Assembly: GCF_000204015.1 (NCBI RefSeq)
Contig: NZ_GL883077.1
Location: forward strand, 1,558,789 to 1,622,788
Length of the DNA stretch: 64,000 bases
DNA from: Asticcacaulis biprosthecium C19
GTDB taxonomy: Bacteria > Pseudomonadota > Alphaproteobacteria > Caulobacterales > Caulobacteraceae
Direction of reading: 5' to 3'
Each line of letters opens with the position of its first letter. Within the stretch, counting starts at the first letter, position 1. The translations under genes were made by a program, and so were the position numbers. Below, in pieces: positions 52,108 through 61,287 of the stretch. A model generated the notes under the pieces. That model made no database searches and had not been told where the DNA came from. It was given only the letters and a program-made list of their open reading frames with translations.

Positions 52108-53130
52108 TTAGCGCCGGTTTGGCCGTTGCGTCGTTCGGTTGCCACGCGGCCCGGTCTGTACCGGTGTATTGCTGACATTCTCTTCGGACAGTTTGCGCCA
52201 CCGCACCAGGCGATCGGCATCCAAGTTGCCAGTGGCGACGGCGGCCCGCACGGCGCAGCCCGGTTCATGGTCATGGCTGCAATTGCTGAACTTGCACAAC
52301 GGCGCCAACTCGGTAATTTCGGCGAACAAGGTGTCGAGCCCGGCGGCAAAATTTCCGACGTGCAGGTTGCGTATCCCCGGCGTGTCGATGATCCAGCCGC
52401 CCCCCGGGATGGCGTGGAGCGAACGTGCCGTGGTTGTGTGCCGGCCCTTGGTGTCCTGCTCACGCACCCCGCCGGTAAGCTGCTCCGCCCCCGACAGAGT
52501 GTTGACCAGGGTCGATTTGCCGACACCCGACGACCCGGCGAGGGCCACGGTCTGACCCGCCTGACACCACGGCATCAGGGCCGCGGCGGCGTCGGGTGAG
52601 CGTGCATTCACGGTCACGATCGCCAGGTCTCGTTGCAGGGCCGCCGCTTCGCCGGCGTAGTCGCGGTCATCGGTGACGGTATCGGCCTTGGTCAGCACCA
52701 TGACCGGTGTCGTCCCAGCTTCGTTGGCCATGGCCAGGTAACGCTCCAGCCGCGCCGGATTGAAATCCGCATTGCACGAGGTGACGATAAACAGGGTGTC
52801 GACATTGGCGGCCGCCAGTTGCGGCAGGAACTGCCCTTCGACGGGGCGTTGCAGCAAGGTCCGGCGATCCAGCCGCCGGCGCAGATCATGCGTCTCCGGC
52901 TCGGCCAGAACCCAGTCTCCGACGGCATATTCGCCGGTATTGGCATGGACGGGAAGGTTCAGTCGGACAGGCCCCGCCGACGACAGGCCGCTCAGCCGGG
53001 CGCGGTGAACCTGGGCGATGCGGCAGGGGATCAGGTGCGCCTCATCAGCGGTCACCTGATCCGCGAAAAAGTCCGTCCATCCCAGGACCGTTATTTGGCC
53101 CAAGACCGTTATTTGGCCCAGATCTGTCAT
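52108..53130 (-). CDS. rsgA: Ribosome small-subunit-dependent GTPase A
   Basis: Encodes 340 residues. N-terminal OB fold, then a circularly permuted GTPase: VLTKADT (G4), GSSGVGKSTLVNTL (G1) and DTPGIR (G3), and the zinc-binding end CKFSNCSHDHEPGC. It assists 30S maturation. The N-terminus contains a duplicated hexapeptide (GQITVL twice) from an 18-bp tandem repeat. Confidence 0.95.
   Translation of the reverse strand: MTDLGQITVLGQITVLGWTDFFADQVTADEAHLIPCRIAQVHRARLSGLSSAGPVRLNLPVHANTGEYAVGDWVLAEPETHDLRRRLDRRTLLQRPVEGQFLPQLAAANVDTLFIVTSCNADFNPARLERYLAMANEAGTTPVMVLTKADTVTDDRDYAGEAAALQRDLAIVTVNARSPDAAAALMPWCQAGQTVALAGSSGVGKSTLVNTLSGAEQLTGGVREQDTKGRHTTTARSLHAIPGGGWIIDTPGIRNLHVGNFAAGLDTLFAEITELAPLCKFSNCSHDHEPGCAVRAAVATGNLDADRLVRWRKLSEENVSNTPVQTGPRGNRTTQRPNRR
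53086..53121 (-). repeat. 18-bp tandem repeat inside the rsgA 5' end
   Basis: GACCGTTATTTGGCCCA occurs twice in direct tandem (period 18 bp, 53086-53103 and 53104-53121), with a third degenerate copy after. It keeps the frame and adds six residues (QITVLG) before the conserved LGWTDFFADQ. Confidence 0.75.
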
Positions 53131-53211
53131 TTGGCGAAAATCGTCATCACCAACGCGTCTTACCGCATCGCGGCCGTAATGTATCGGACAAACGCAGGCC
53201 GCGCTCTAGTC

Positions 53212-54900
53212 CTACGCCGACACCCGGTCCAGGAAGGTCAGGATTTCCGTCTTCAGGTGCTCCGTCTGTTCCGACAGGATATGGGCCGACGACGAGGTTT
53301 TGCGCGCCGAAACTGTTGCGTCGTCAGACGCGCGGCTCATATCCTCGACATTGTGGCTGATGCGATCGGTGTTCATCGACGCCGTGCTCATATTGGCGGC
53401 GATATCGGCCGTCACCACGCTCTGTTCCTCGACGGCGGACGAGATGCTGACGGCGATCTGGTCGACCGTGTCGACGCCGCGGCTGATGGCGTGCAGTACC
53501 TGGATGACGTCCTGCGACACTTCGCGGATATTGTCGATATTGAGGGTGATTTCACTGGTGGCGCGGCCGGTTGCCGTCGCCAGTTGCTTGACCTCGTTGG
53601 CGACCACGGCAAAACCCTTGCCGGCTTCGCCCGCCCGCGCCGATTCGATGGTGGCGTTCAGCGCCAGCAGATTGATCTGGCCGGTAATGCTCTGGATCAG
53701 GTCGACGATCTCGACAATGCGCTTGGTCGCTTCGTCCAGTTTTTGCGAGGTGCTGCTGGCCTTGTGCATATGCTCCACCACATCACGGATGGCCATCGAA
53801 CACGAACCGGTCTGGCTGGCGATCTCACGGATCGAGGCCGACATTTCGACCGCCGCCGCGGCGACCATCTGGACATTGCCGGAGGTTTCGCCGGTCACGG
53901 CCGTCACGGTGCGCGATTTGTCGTTCACCGAGGTGACCATGTGCGTCATGTCGTCCGAGGCGTGCTTCAGGTCCTGGGTCGCGCCGCCCAGCTTGCCCAT
54001 GATGTCGCCGACCGTGCCCTTGAAGGCGTTGATTTCGGCCTCGAGCTGGGCTTTTTGGGTTAGCTTGGCCAGGGCATCCGACTTTTGCGCCTCCTCAAGA
54101 CGGCGGGCATCGCTCAATCGGGCATTCAGGTCCTGCAGCGACCGCATCATCGCGCCGATTTCGTCGCGCCGCTCGTCGCCCTGCGACGGCAGATCCTTGC
54201 CCTCGGCCAGCGCCGACAGGCCTTGGGTGATACGCGCCAGAGGTAGGCGGATATCGCGGGCGATGATCCAACTCACCCCGCCCAGCACCAGCAGGGTGAA
54301 CAGGCCAATGGCGCCGAACTTGGTCATCTGGGCCGTGAAGGCGGTGTTGACGTCGTCGATATAGATGCCCGACCCGACGATCCACTTCCACTCAGGAATG
54401 GCAGAAACATAGGAAATCTTGGCCATCGGCTTGGTCTTGTCGACGCCGGGCTTGGGCCAGGCATAGCGCACGAAGCCGTCATGGCCGGGCTCGACCGCCA
54501 CCGTCATCTCGGAGAACAGACGCACGCCGTTCGGATCCTTGATATCGGCGGCTTCGGTACCGTCCAACTCGGGCTTGAACGGGTGCATGATCATCTGGGC
54601 CTGGTCGTCGATGATCCAGAAATAGTTTTGGCCTTCGTAACGCAGCGCCTTGACCTGGGCGATGGCGGCCGCCTTGGCCTCGGCCTCGCTGATCTCGCCC
54701 TTCTGGAAGCGCTCGTACTGACCGCGCACGGCGCTGCCGGCGACTTCGACGACGTTCCGCGTCTTGTCCATCCTGTCGCCCAGCATGACCTGGCGATAGT
54801 CCAGAAGCGCCACGGCGGACACGGCGACAAAGGCCACAAGGGCCAGGGCCATGATGAGCTGAAGCTTCCTGGTGACGGATACGTTTGCAAGCTTGAGCAT
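53212..54900 (-). CDS. Methyl-accepting chemotaxis protein with single Cache domain
   Basis: Encodes 562 residues from ATG 54900 ([20 protein letters not shown]). Membrane segment at about 12-33, periplasmic single Cache (sCache_2) domain at about 40-190 ([23 protein letters not shown], then [15 protein letters not shown]), second membrane segment near 197-217, HAMP, then the signalling domain with the hairpin tip ([31 protein letters not shown]). No C-terminal CheR-binding pentapeptide. It senses a small ligand such as a carboxylate. Confidence 0.93.
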   Translation of the reverse strand: MLKLANVSVTRKLQLIMALALVAFVAVSAVALLDYRQVMLGDRMDKTRNVVEVAGSAVRGQYERFQKGEISEAEAKAAAIAQVKALRYEGQNYFWIIDDQAQMIMHPFKPELDGTEAADIKDPNGVRLFSEMTVAVEPGHDGFVRYAWPKPGVDKTKPMAKISYVSAIPEWKWIVGSGIYIDDVNTAFTAQMTKFGAIGLFTLLVLGGVSWIIARDIRLPLARITQGLSALAEGKDLPSQGDERRDEIGAMMRSLQDLNARLSDARRLEEAQKSDALAKLTQKAQLEAEINAFKGTVGDIMGKLGGATQDLKHASDDMTHMVTSVNDKSRTVTAVTGETSGNVQMVAAAAVEMSASIREIASQTGSCSMAIRDVVEHMHKASSTSQKLDEATKRIVEIVDLIQSITGQINLLALNATIESARAGEAGKGFAVVANEVKQLATATGRATSEITLNIDNIREVSQDVIQVLHAISRGVDTVDQIAVSISSAVEEQSVVTADIAANMSTASMNTDRISHNVEDMSRASDDATVSARKTSSSAHILSEQTEHLKTEILTFLDRVSA

Positions 54901-55112
54901 AGCTTCCCTGTCGTTTCTTGCCGCCGAGCCGCGCGGTCTTGTCTGGTTAACTATAGTGATTTTCATGTGTTAAAATTGTCCTGTCAGTGGACCGAATTCC
55001 ACCTGACACCAGGCTGGCATTACCCCGAATTAACTTGCCGCAGATGCTTGCATCTGAAACGAAGGGCGCAATCGGCCGCCTTGGCGGCCGCGGACAGGCC
55101 AGGAGGGGCACT

Positions 55113-56057
55113 ATGACCGGAACAGAACTATACGCGCCGCGGACACCGCGGCATCGCCGCACCTGGACGGCAGCCGCCATCGTGCTGCTCGTCGTCTTCT
55201 TCATTTTAGGGCAGCTTACAACCATCTTCGGCATCTTGAAGCCGCTGGGCTTTCGCCAGGCCGACCTGGAGACCCAATGGCAACCCTTGAGCATACTGTT
55301 GGCAGGTTTCGGCGTCACAGCCATTCTCGTTTTCGTCTGGGCCTGGCTGTTTGAGCGCCGGTCGCCTGTCGCACTGGGCTTCAACGCGCACGGGCTTGCG
55401 CGTTACATGCGCGGACTTTTGGTGGGTTTTGCCTGTCTGGGCCTTGTCGTCGGTGCGATCTGGGTCTTAGGCGGCTACCGCGTCGAAGGCGCCGGAGTCT
55501 GGACGGCGCCGACACCGCTTCTGTTCCTGCCCATCCTGTGTCTGTTCGGTGGCTTCATCATTCAGGGGGCGACCGAGGAAATTCTGATGCGCGGTTGGCT
55601 GATGCAACTGGTCGCTTCGCGCCACGGCCTGATCCTGGCGATAGTGATCAATTCGATCGTCTTTTCATTGCTCCATGCCGGCAATATCAGTTTGTCGAAG
55701 GAACTGATTCTGGGCCTGGTCAACATTGTCCTTTTTGCGGTCATGATCAGCCTCTATGCCATCAAGGAAGGCTCGCTGTGGGGCGTGTGCGCCTGGCATT
55801 CCGCCTGGAACACGCTCTTGGGCGTCGGGTTTGGACTTGAGGTTAGCGGCGGTAAGATCGCGGTAGCGTCCCTTGTCGTTGATCTCGCGCCCGCTGAAGG
55901 TGCCCCCTGGTGGTTGACCGGCGCGGCCTTCGGACCGGAAGCCAGCGTGGTTACGACGGTTGTGCTGCTGGTTGCCTCGATCGGCTTTATTGCCGCCGGG
56001 GCGCTAAAGCCCGGACGCGGCCACGCGGCGCCGGAGCGTGCCACGCAAAAAGCCTGA
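55113..56057 (+). CDS. CPBP-family intramembrane metalloprotease
   Basis: Encodes 314 residues from ATG 55113 (MTGTELYAPRTPRHRRTWTA), preceded by AGGAGG. About eight membrane segments. CPBP (CAAX protease/bacteriocin-processing) motifs: GATEEILMRGWLMQ (EExxxR), FSLLHAGN (His) and AWHSAWNTLLG. Probable intramembrane endopeptidase of unknown substrate. Confidence 0.88.
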   Translation: MTGTELYAPRTPRHRRTWTAAAIVLLVVFFILGQLTTIFGILKPLGFRQADLETQWQPLSILLAGFGVTAILVFVWAWLFERRSPVALGFNAHGLARYMRGLLVGFACLGLVVGAIWVLGGYRVEGAGVWTAPTPLLFLPILCLFGGFIIQGATEEILMRGWLMQLVASRHGLILAIVINSIVFSLLHAGNISLSKELILGLVNIVLFAVMISLYAIKEGSLWGVCAWHSAWNTLLGVGFGLEVSGGKIAVASLVVDLAPAEGAPWWLTGAAFGPEASVVTTVVLLVASIGFIAAGALKPGRGHAAPERATQKA

Positions 56058-56071
56058 CACCAGAACGCATT

Positions 56072-56126
56072 TCGATCCAATTTTACTGGCCGATCTTAGC
56101 GACCGATTTTACTGGATTGAAATGCG
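56072..56126. repeat. Inverted repeat between the CPBP protease and SGNH genes
   Basis: CGCATTTCGATCCA and TGGATTGAAATGCG (one mismatch) bracket a core that holds two ATTTTACTGG direct copies. It lies between convergent genes and may act as a terminator or be a small dispersed repeat. Confidence 0.5.
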
Positions 56127-56128
56127 CT

Positions 56129-57292
56129 CTAACTGCCAGCCATCCGTTCCGGCAAAGGTTCCAGAACGTCTTCGATGCGAGCATCGACCATCCGGCCGGT
56201 ATAGAGCAGTCCGACGATGGCAAGGGTCGGCGAGGGATTGACCGGATGCAGCGACATGCTGCGCGGCGTTACGGTCTTGGTGATTTCCCCGTCGGCGACA
56301 GGTGAAATCGAATAGGTCCGGGTCTCCGCCGGCCGGTTGACGTCTGGCGGATACAGGAAGTCGCACCCGGACGCCGCGACCAGGAAGTCGAAATTGCCGG
56401 CGGTGATGCCGGGCTTCATCACATTGACATGGAACAGCAGATCGCCGCACCGCATAAAGGCAGGTCCGGTACTCAGTTCGCAGATATAGTTTAGCCCCAG
56501 CAGCTTGCCCTCGACTAAGGTGAAAACGAGCCGCTTGCCGGCCAGTTCGAGGCCATCAGCATGGAAACGCCGGTTGCCGCGATGGATGCGCGGCCCCTCG
56601 GGCAGGTGATCGAGACCGGCCGCCGTGGCGTCGGCGAAGTGAAACGGATCCATGGGTTCGGGCAGGTCGCGCTTGCGGCGTCGTTTGCTGACGGCCTTGA
56701 TAAGCTCGCGGGTCAGGGCTTTTTTCGTCATTTCGACCGCGGGCGCGGCCAGATGGTGGGAGTCCAGATAATAGAGGTCGCTGCATGCCTGTTCCGGGCC
56801 GACGGTCTCCACCAGTGTGCGGCCGATATCGATCACCCGTGTGCGGTAAACGTCCGACAGACGGTGGATGGCGGCGTGGATCATGCTGAGGCGCCGTTCG
56901 GCCGGCGCGGTGCGCGACTCCAGGATCACCGAGATGATCCGTAGTCGCGGATTCTGCGCCAGGGCATAGCGGATCACGCCCTCGTAGGCGCGGGCCCAGT
57001 GCTGCAGCAGCTTGCGATCTTTTTCGTGCCCGGACGTGTCGTTCAGTGCATATTCGACGATCAGAACGTCGGCCTTCTTGAGCTTGGAGCAGGATTTGAG
57101 CCGGAACAGACCGTTGAAAATGGTGGTGCCGCCCACCGACAGATCGTCGATGACGTCGAGCTTCCAGCCCCGCTTCTTGCACGCCTTGAAGGTTTCCCAG
57201 AGATAGCCGATCCGATAGTCCGGGTTCAGACCCATGACCGTATTCGACCCGCCAAGGACAACAGCGCGGATTCGCTTTTTCGATTTAGACAT
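56129..57292 (-). CDS. SGNH/GDSL-like hydrolase
   Basis: Encodes 387 residues from ATG 57292 (MSKSKKRIRAVVLGGSNTVM). SGNH blocks: VVLGGSNTVM (nucleophile Ser), VGGTTIFNG (Gly block), VEYALNDTSGH (Asn block) and YLDSHHLA (Asp-x-x-His type). The C-terminal 170 residues are beta-rich and unassigned. No signal peptide. Probably an esterase acting on a polysaccharide or lipid. Confidence 0.72.
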   Translation of the reverse strand: MSKSKKRIRAVVLGGSNTVMGLNPDYRIGYLWETFKACKKRGWKLDVIDDLSVGGTTIFNGLFRLKSCSKLKKADVLIVEYALNDTSGHEKDRKLLQHWARAYEGVIRYALAQNPRLRIISVILESRTAPAERRLSMIHAAIHRLSDVYRTRVIDIGRTLVETVGPEQACSDLYYLDSHHLAAPAVEMTKKALTRELIKAVSKRRRKRDLPEPMDPFHFADATAAGLDHLPEGPRIHRGNRRFHADGLELAGKRLVFTLVEGKLLGLNYICELSTGPAFMRCGDLLFHVNVMKPGITAGNFDFLVAASGCDFLYPPDVNRPAETRTYSISPVADGEITKTVTPRSMSLHPVNPSPTLAIVGLLYTGRMVDARIEDVLEPLPERMAGS

Positions 57293-57435
57293 TCTGTCGG
57301 GTCTTGCGTTCGAAGGGTGGTTCTTTGTTAGGTTAGCGTAGCGACAAATGCCTGCCAAATCGTTCGACAGGCGAATCCGTCGCCGGCAGGTCGGCTAAGC
57401 TGTCTTCAGGAATTCCAGGTGAGCCGCTCAGCCTG

Positions 57436-58680
57436 TCAGGTCCCGTAGCGTTCCTTTGCCGCCAGGCCAAGCCCACTGGCGACCGAAGCAAAACGGTCGC
57501 CATAGTGGACGCGGGCCTGCGGGAAGGCGGCGCGCATGGCGGCTTCGAAACCCGGCAAACCCGTCGAACCGCCGGTCATGAACAGGGTCTCGATCCGCGA
57601 AGGCGGCAGGCCCGCGCGCGTGACCACGGTGTCGGTGGCGGCGTCGACCACCTTTTGGACATCGGCGGCAATCGCGCCGATCAGGGCGTCCCGGGTCACG
57701 TCGTGCGTCCAGCCGTCGTCGATGCCGGTCAGGTCCATCCGCGCAAGTTCACCATCCGATACCGCGATCTTGGCCTGTTCGACCTTGCTGGCGATTTCGT
57801 GGCCGGCGCGGTGCTCGATTGTGCTGATCAGGCGCTGGGTCAGGCTGCGGTCGGCTGCCTGGTGATGGAGCTGGCGCACTCCGGTCATGGTCTTTTGCGT
57901 GTAGAGGAAGTTGATCAGGTGCCAGGTCGACAACTGATGATAATAGAGGCCAGGCATTTCCAGCCCGCTTTTCAAGGGCGTGCGATAGCCCATGTCGCGC
58001 ATCACGGTGGCCAGGCTCAGCCGCGTGTCGAAGTCGGTGCCGCCGATATGAACCCCGCCATTGGCCAGGATGCGGCTGTCACCGCCCATAGGCCCCAACT
58101 CGACAACAGAAAAGTCCGACGTGCCGCCGCCGATATCGACGACCAGAACGGTCTCCGCCTGTTGCAAACCGGACTGGTAGTCGCGGGCCGCCGCCAGGGG
58201 CTCGTACTCGAAGGCGATCTCGCGAAACCCCTGCGCCTGGGCGATGCCGCGCAGTTCTGCCTCGGCGCGGGCATCGGCGACGTCATCATGGTCGACGAAG
58301 CGGACCGGCCGTCCCAGTACGACCTGGTCGATGGCGTGGCCGGCAAAGCGTTCGGCCCTGGCTTTGAGTTCCCCGATATAGATGCCGATGATGGCGCGAA
58401 AGTCCTTGCGGCGGTTGCCGACCTGGGTGGTTTCGCCGATCAGGCTGGAGCCCAGGATCGATTTCAGCGCCCGCATCAGCCGGCCGTCATAGTGGTCGAG
58501 ATATTCGGCAATGGCTTTGCGGCCGTGGCTGACCTCTTCGGTTTCGAAGTTGAAGAAGATCGCCGAGGGCAGGGTGACGGCGTCACCTTCGACGGGCACC
58601 AGCCGTACGTGATCGCCCAGGCCGGCGCACACCGCCGAGTTGGAGGTGCCGAAGTCGATGCCGCAATAGGGTCGGGACAT
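57436..58680 (-). CDS. Hsp70-family ATPase, YegD-like
   Basis: Encodes 414 residues. The actin/Hsp70 nucleotide-binding domain is intact: GIDFGTSNSAV (phosphate 1), VLVVDIGGGTSDFSVVE (phosphate 2) and LFMTGGSTGLPGFE (adenosine motif). The peptide-binding domain of DnaK is absent, as in E. coli YegD (about 450 residues). Function in the cell not established. Confidence 0.9.
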   Translation of the reverse strand: MSRPYCGIDFGTSNSAVCAGLGDHVRLVPVEGDAVTLPSAIFFNFETEEVSHGRKAIAEYLDHYDGRLMRALKSILGSSLIGETTQVGNRRKDFRAIIGIYIGELKARAERFAGHAIDQVVLGRPVRFVDHDDVADARAEAELRGIAQAQGFREIAFEYEPLAAARDYQSGLQQAETVLVVDIGGGTSDFSVVELGPMGGDSRILANGGVHIGGTDFDTRLSLATVMRDMGYRTPLKSGLEMPGLYYHQLSTWHLINFLYTQKTMTGVRQLHHQAADRSLTQRLISTIEHRAGHEIASKVEQAKIAVSDGELARMDLTGIDDGWTHDVTRDALIGAIAADVQKVVDAATDTVVTRAGLPPSRIETLFMTGGSTGLPGFEAAMRAAFPQARVHYGDRFASVASGLGLAAKERYGT

Positions 58681-58775
58681 GGGAGAACGCCGCGTCAGGG
58701 GAGGGGCGCGGTGTTTAGCGCCGAAACCCCGTCATGGCGAGAGGGAAAATTGGCCTGTGACACTCCGACGACGCC

Positions 58776-60053
58776 TCATTTTCCCGCCGCCCCCCGCGGC
58801 AGTGTAAACCAGAACGTCGTGCCATGCCCCGGCACCGATTCAAAATCAATGTCACCGTTGTAGAGCTTCAGGAATTTGCGGCAGGTCGACAGTCCGATAC
58901 CGGTCCCGGGATAGTCTTCTTTGCGATTGAGGCGCTGGAACAGGGTGAAGACCTTGTCGCGGTAAGCCGGATCAATACCTATCCCATTGTCCCGAACCTC
59001 GAACCGCCATCGGGCGCCGTCGGGCAGGGCGGCGATCTCAATATTCGGAGGGCGCGATCCATCCTGAAATTTGAGGGCATTGCCGATAAGGTTTTGCAGG
59101 ACCACCGTCAGTAACGTGTGGCTGGCCCGCACCGTGGGCAGCTCGCCGCAGGTCACAGTTGCGCCCTTGGCGGTTATAACATCCTCAAACTCCGCGACGA
59201 CGGCCGTGGCGACGGCGCCGGCGTCGACCGTTTCGACGTCAATCTCGCCGCTGCCTATCCTTGAAAATCCGAGAATGTCGCGGATCATCCGCTGCATACG
59301 GACGGCGTTGTCTCGGATGAGCGACAGATGGCGCCGGCTGTTGTCTTCCAGTCGATCGCTTGCATCCTGCTCCAGCAGTCCGGCATAGGTATGCATCATC
59401 CGCACGGGCTCCTGCATATCGTGCGAACAGATATAGGCGAACCTTTCCAGTTCATCGCCGCGTTGTTCGGCCAGGGTGAGCGCGTGCCGCGCCGCCCGCA
59501 GCGCGTGATTCAGCAGCCCCCATAAAAGGCCGGCAACCACGGTGGCGGCCAGCGCCATCGACATTTGCGTCCTGACAAGCTCCGGCACATAGAGCTTGGT
59601 CACGTACAACCATGCCGCAATGCAGGCGATCGCATTGGCAGCGAAGACCCGCAGCGACGGGCTGGCGGCACCGGCCACAATGAGGATAACCGCAAAGTTG
59701 AAGAGAGCGTGAAGTCGAAACTGGGTGTGCTGGTTAATCGCAAAATTCAAAACCATGAAAAGGCTTAGCGTGACCAGAACCAACTCCAGTCGCGTCAGTG
59801 ATCGGGTCCCTCGCATCAGATAGAAGGCGCAGGCTGCGACGACGGCCAGACAAAACCGCAGAGGTATCATCACAGCACTGATGGCAGGGCTTTCCAGAAA
59901 CGGTTGTATGAATAATCCGATACCCAGGTAATAGGCGCAAACGATCGCGCAAAAGCCCCTGACCAGCGGGCGATAGAGCTCCGCCATCTGTGCACGCGTA
60001 ATGGTGTCGTTCATCAGGACCTGGCGAATCTTCTGGACGGCTGTAGACATCAT
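58776..60053 (-). CDS. Membrane sensor histidine kinase
   Basis: Encodes 425 residues. Five or six membrane segments at about 28-185, HisKA with YICSHDMQEPVRMMHTYAGLL (phospho-His near residue 210), and HATPase with NLIGNALKFQ (N box), VRDNGIGIDP (G1), and GTGIGLSTCRKFLKLYNG (G2). No receiver domain. It is divergent from a response regulator with a 195-bp gap, so the two may form a pair. Confidence 0.92.
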   Translation of the reverse strand: MMSTAVQKIRQVLMNDTITRAQMAELYRPLVRGFCAIVCAYYLGIGLFIQPFLESPAISAVMIPLRFCLAVVAACAFYLMRGTRSLTRLELVLVTLSLFMVLNFAINQHTQFRLHALFNFAVILIVAGAASPSLRVFAANAIACIAAWLYVTKLYVPELVRTQMSMALAATVVAGLLWGLLNHALRAARHALTLAEQRGDELERFAYICSHDMQEPVRMMHTYAGLLEQDASDRLEDNSRRHLSLIRDNAVRMQRMIRDILGFSRIGSGEIDVETVDAGAVATAVVAEFEDVITAKGATVTCGELPTVRASHTLLTVVLQNLIGNALKFQDGSRPPNIEIAALPDGARWRFEVRDNGIGIDPAYRDKVFTLFQRLNRKEDYPGTGIGLSTCRKFLKLYNGDIDFESVPGHGTTFWFTLPRGAAGK

Positions 60054-60248
60054 AACGGCGTTCCGGTTCTGGTATGAAAGCCGTATCGTGCAAACGGCTA
60101 CAGATCAATATACGCGTATGAGGTTGTCAAAATTGATCCCTGAGACCGTCCATATTGACGCAAAAAACGTCGTAACTTTATTTTAGCGCCTGTGGATTAA
60201 GGTAGGCCCGTACAGAACGTAAAAGGCGTACTCTGAGGGACTTGAAAT

Positions 60249-60662
60249 ATGGCCAAACGCGCGCTCGTGCTGGAAGACAGCCGCACCCAGGCGACCATCA
60301 TCTGCAAGATGTTTCAAAAGGCTGGCTGCGACGCCGTCTGGGTCCAGGACCCGGCGTCGGCACACGAAGCTCTGAAGGCCGGGCAATTCGACCTGCTGGT
60401 CCTCGACGTCTTCATCGAGGGCTATAATACGCTGGACCACCTGAGCAGTTTCCGCGAACTGGCTGGAAATGTGCCGATCGCCGTCATGACCGCCGGTCGT
60501 ATCGACGATCCGGAATCCGGCGCCGACGCGCTGAACAAGGCGCGCCGCGGACGGGTCAATTTCCTTCTGCCCAAGCCTTTCTATTTCGATGACATCAAGC
60601 AGATCTGCGAAGATGTCGACGCCTATTGGCAAGCCCATACTTCGCAAGCCATCGCGTCCTGA
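60249..60662 (+). CDS. Single-domain response regulator (CheY-like)
   Basis: Encodes 137 residues. All receiver residues are in place: acidic pair in LVLEDSRTQ, phospho-Asp in LLVLDVFIEG near residue 53, Thr in AVMTAG and Lys in LLPKPF. No output domain. A CheZ-like phosphatase gene follows after 13 bp, so the protein may act as a CheY. Confidence 0.92.
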   Translation: MAKRALVLEDSRTQATIICKMFQKAGCDAVWVQDPASAHEALKAGQFDLLVLDVFIEGYNTLDHLSSFRELAGNVPIAVMTAGRIDDPESGADALNKARRGRVNFLLPKPFYFDDIKQICEDVDAYWQAHTSQAIAS

Positions 60663-60675
60663 AGGGACTTTATAC

Positions 60676-61287
60676 ATGAGCGCTGTTGACGCGACCCGGC
60701 CGGCCTTTGCGGCCGACATCCTCGGCATGTTCGATCCTGAACTGCTGCGTATGACGGCGGTATCGGAAGAATTGCTTGAACTGCTCGACGGCTTCTTTAG
60801 CCGTCTCGATCGCCATGCGTCCGACGAAATGGTCGGTATTGCCCGCGACATCGCCCAGACGCGATCGGAATTGCGCCGGCTGTGTCCCAATCAGATTGGT
60901 GACAGCCTGCCCCAGGCCGGCGCTGAGCTGGACGCCATCACGCGCGATACCGAAACCGCCACCAACACCATCCTGAGCGCGGCTGAAGCGTTGATGGACC
61001 TGGATGAGGCCGATCCTGGGATGAAGGATAAGGCCGACGACCTGGTCATGCGCATTTTCGAAGCCTGTTCCTTTCAGGACCTGGTCGGCCAGCGCGTGTC
61101 GAAAGTGGTCCGGGTTCTGGAACAGATCGAAAGCCGCATCGCCCGCCTGAGTGAAATCGGCGGTGGCGGCGATGCCGCGGCCGAAGTTGACGCGGCCGAA
61201 CAGCGCCGCCGTGACCTTTTGCTGAACGGGCCTGCCGTCGGCGGCCCCGAAACCAGCCAGGCCAAGGTTGACGCCTACTTCAACTGA
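60676..61287 (+). CDS. CheZ-like protein phosphatase
   Basis: Encodes 203 residues from ATG 60676 (MSAVDATRPAFAADILGMFD), preceded by GAAGGGA. The long helical hairpin carries FEACSFQDLVGQRVSKVVRVLEQIE near residue 135, the CheZ active-site helix with the catalytic Gln. The C-terminal SQAKVDAYFN resembles the CheY-tethering tail (QDEIDDLLASLGF-like). It should dephosphorylate the upstream response regulator. Confidence 0.85.
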   Translation: MSAVDATRPAFAADILGMFDPELLRMTAVSEELLELLDGFFSRLDRHASDEMVGIARDIAQTRSELRRLCPNQIGDSLPQAGAELDAITRDTETATNTILSAAEALMDLDEADPGMKDKADDLVMRIFEACSFQDLVGQRVSKVVRVLEQIESRIARLSEIGGGGDAAAEVDAAEQRRRDLLLNGPAVGGPETSQAKVDAYFN

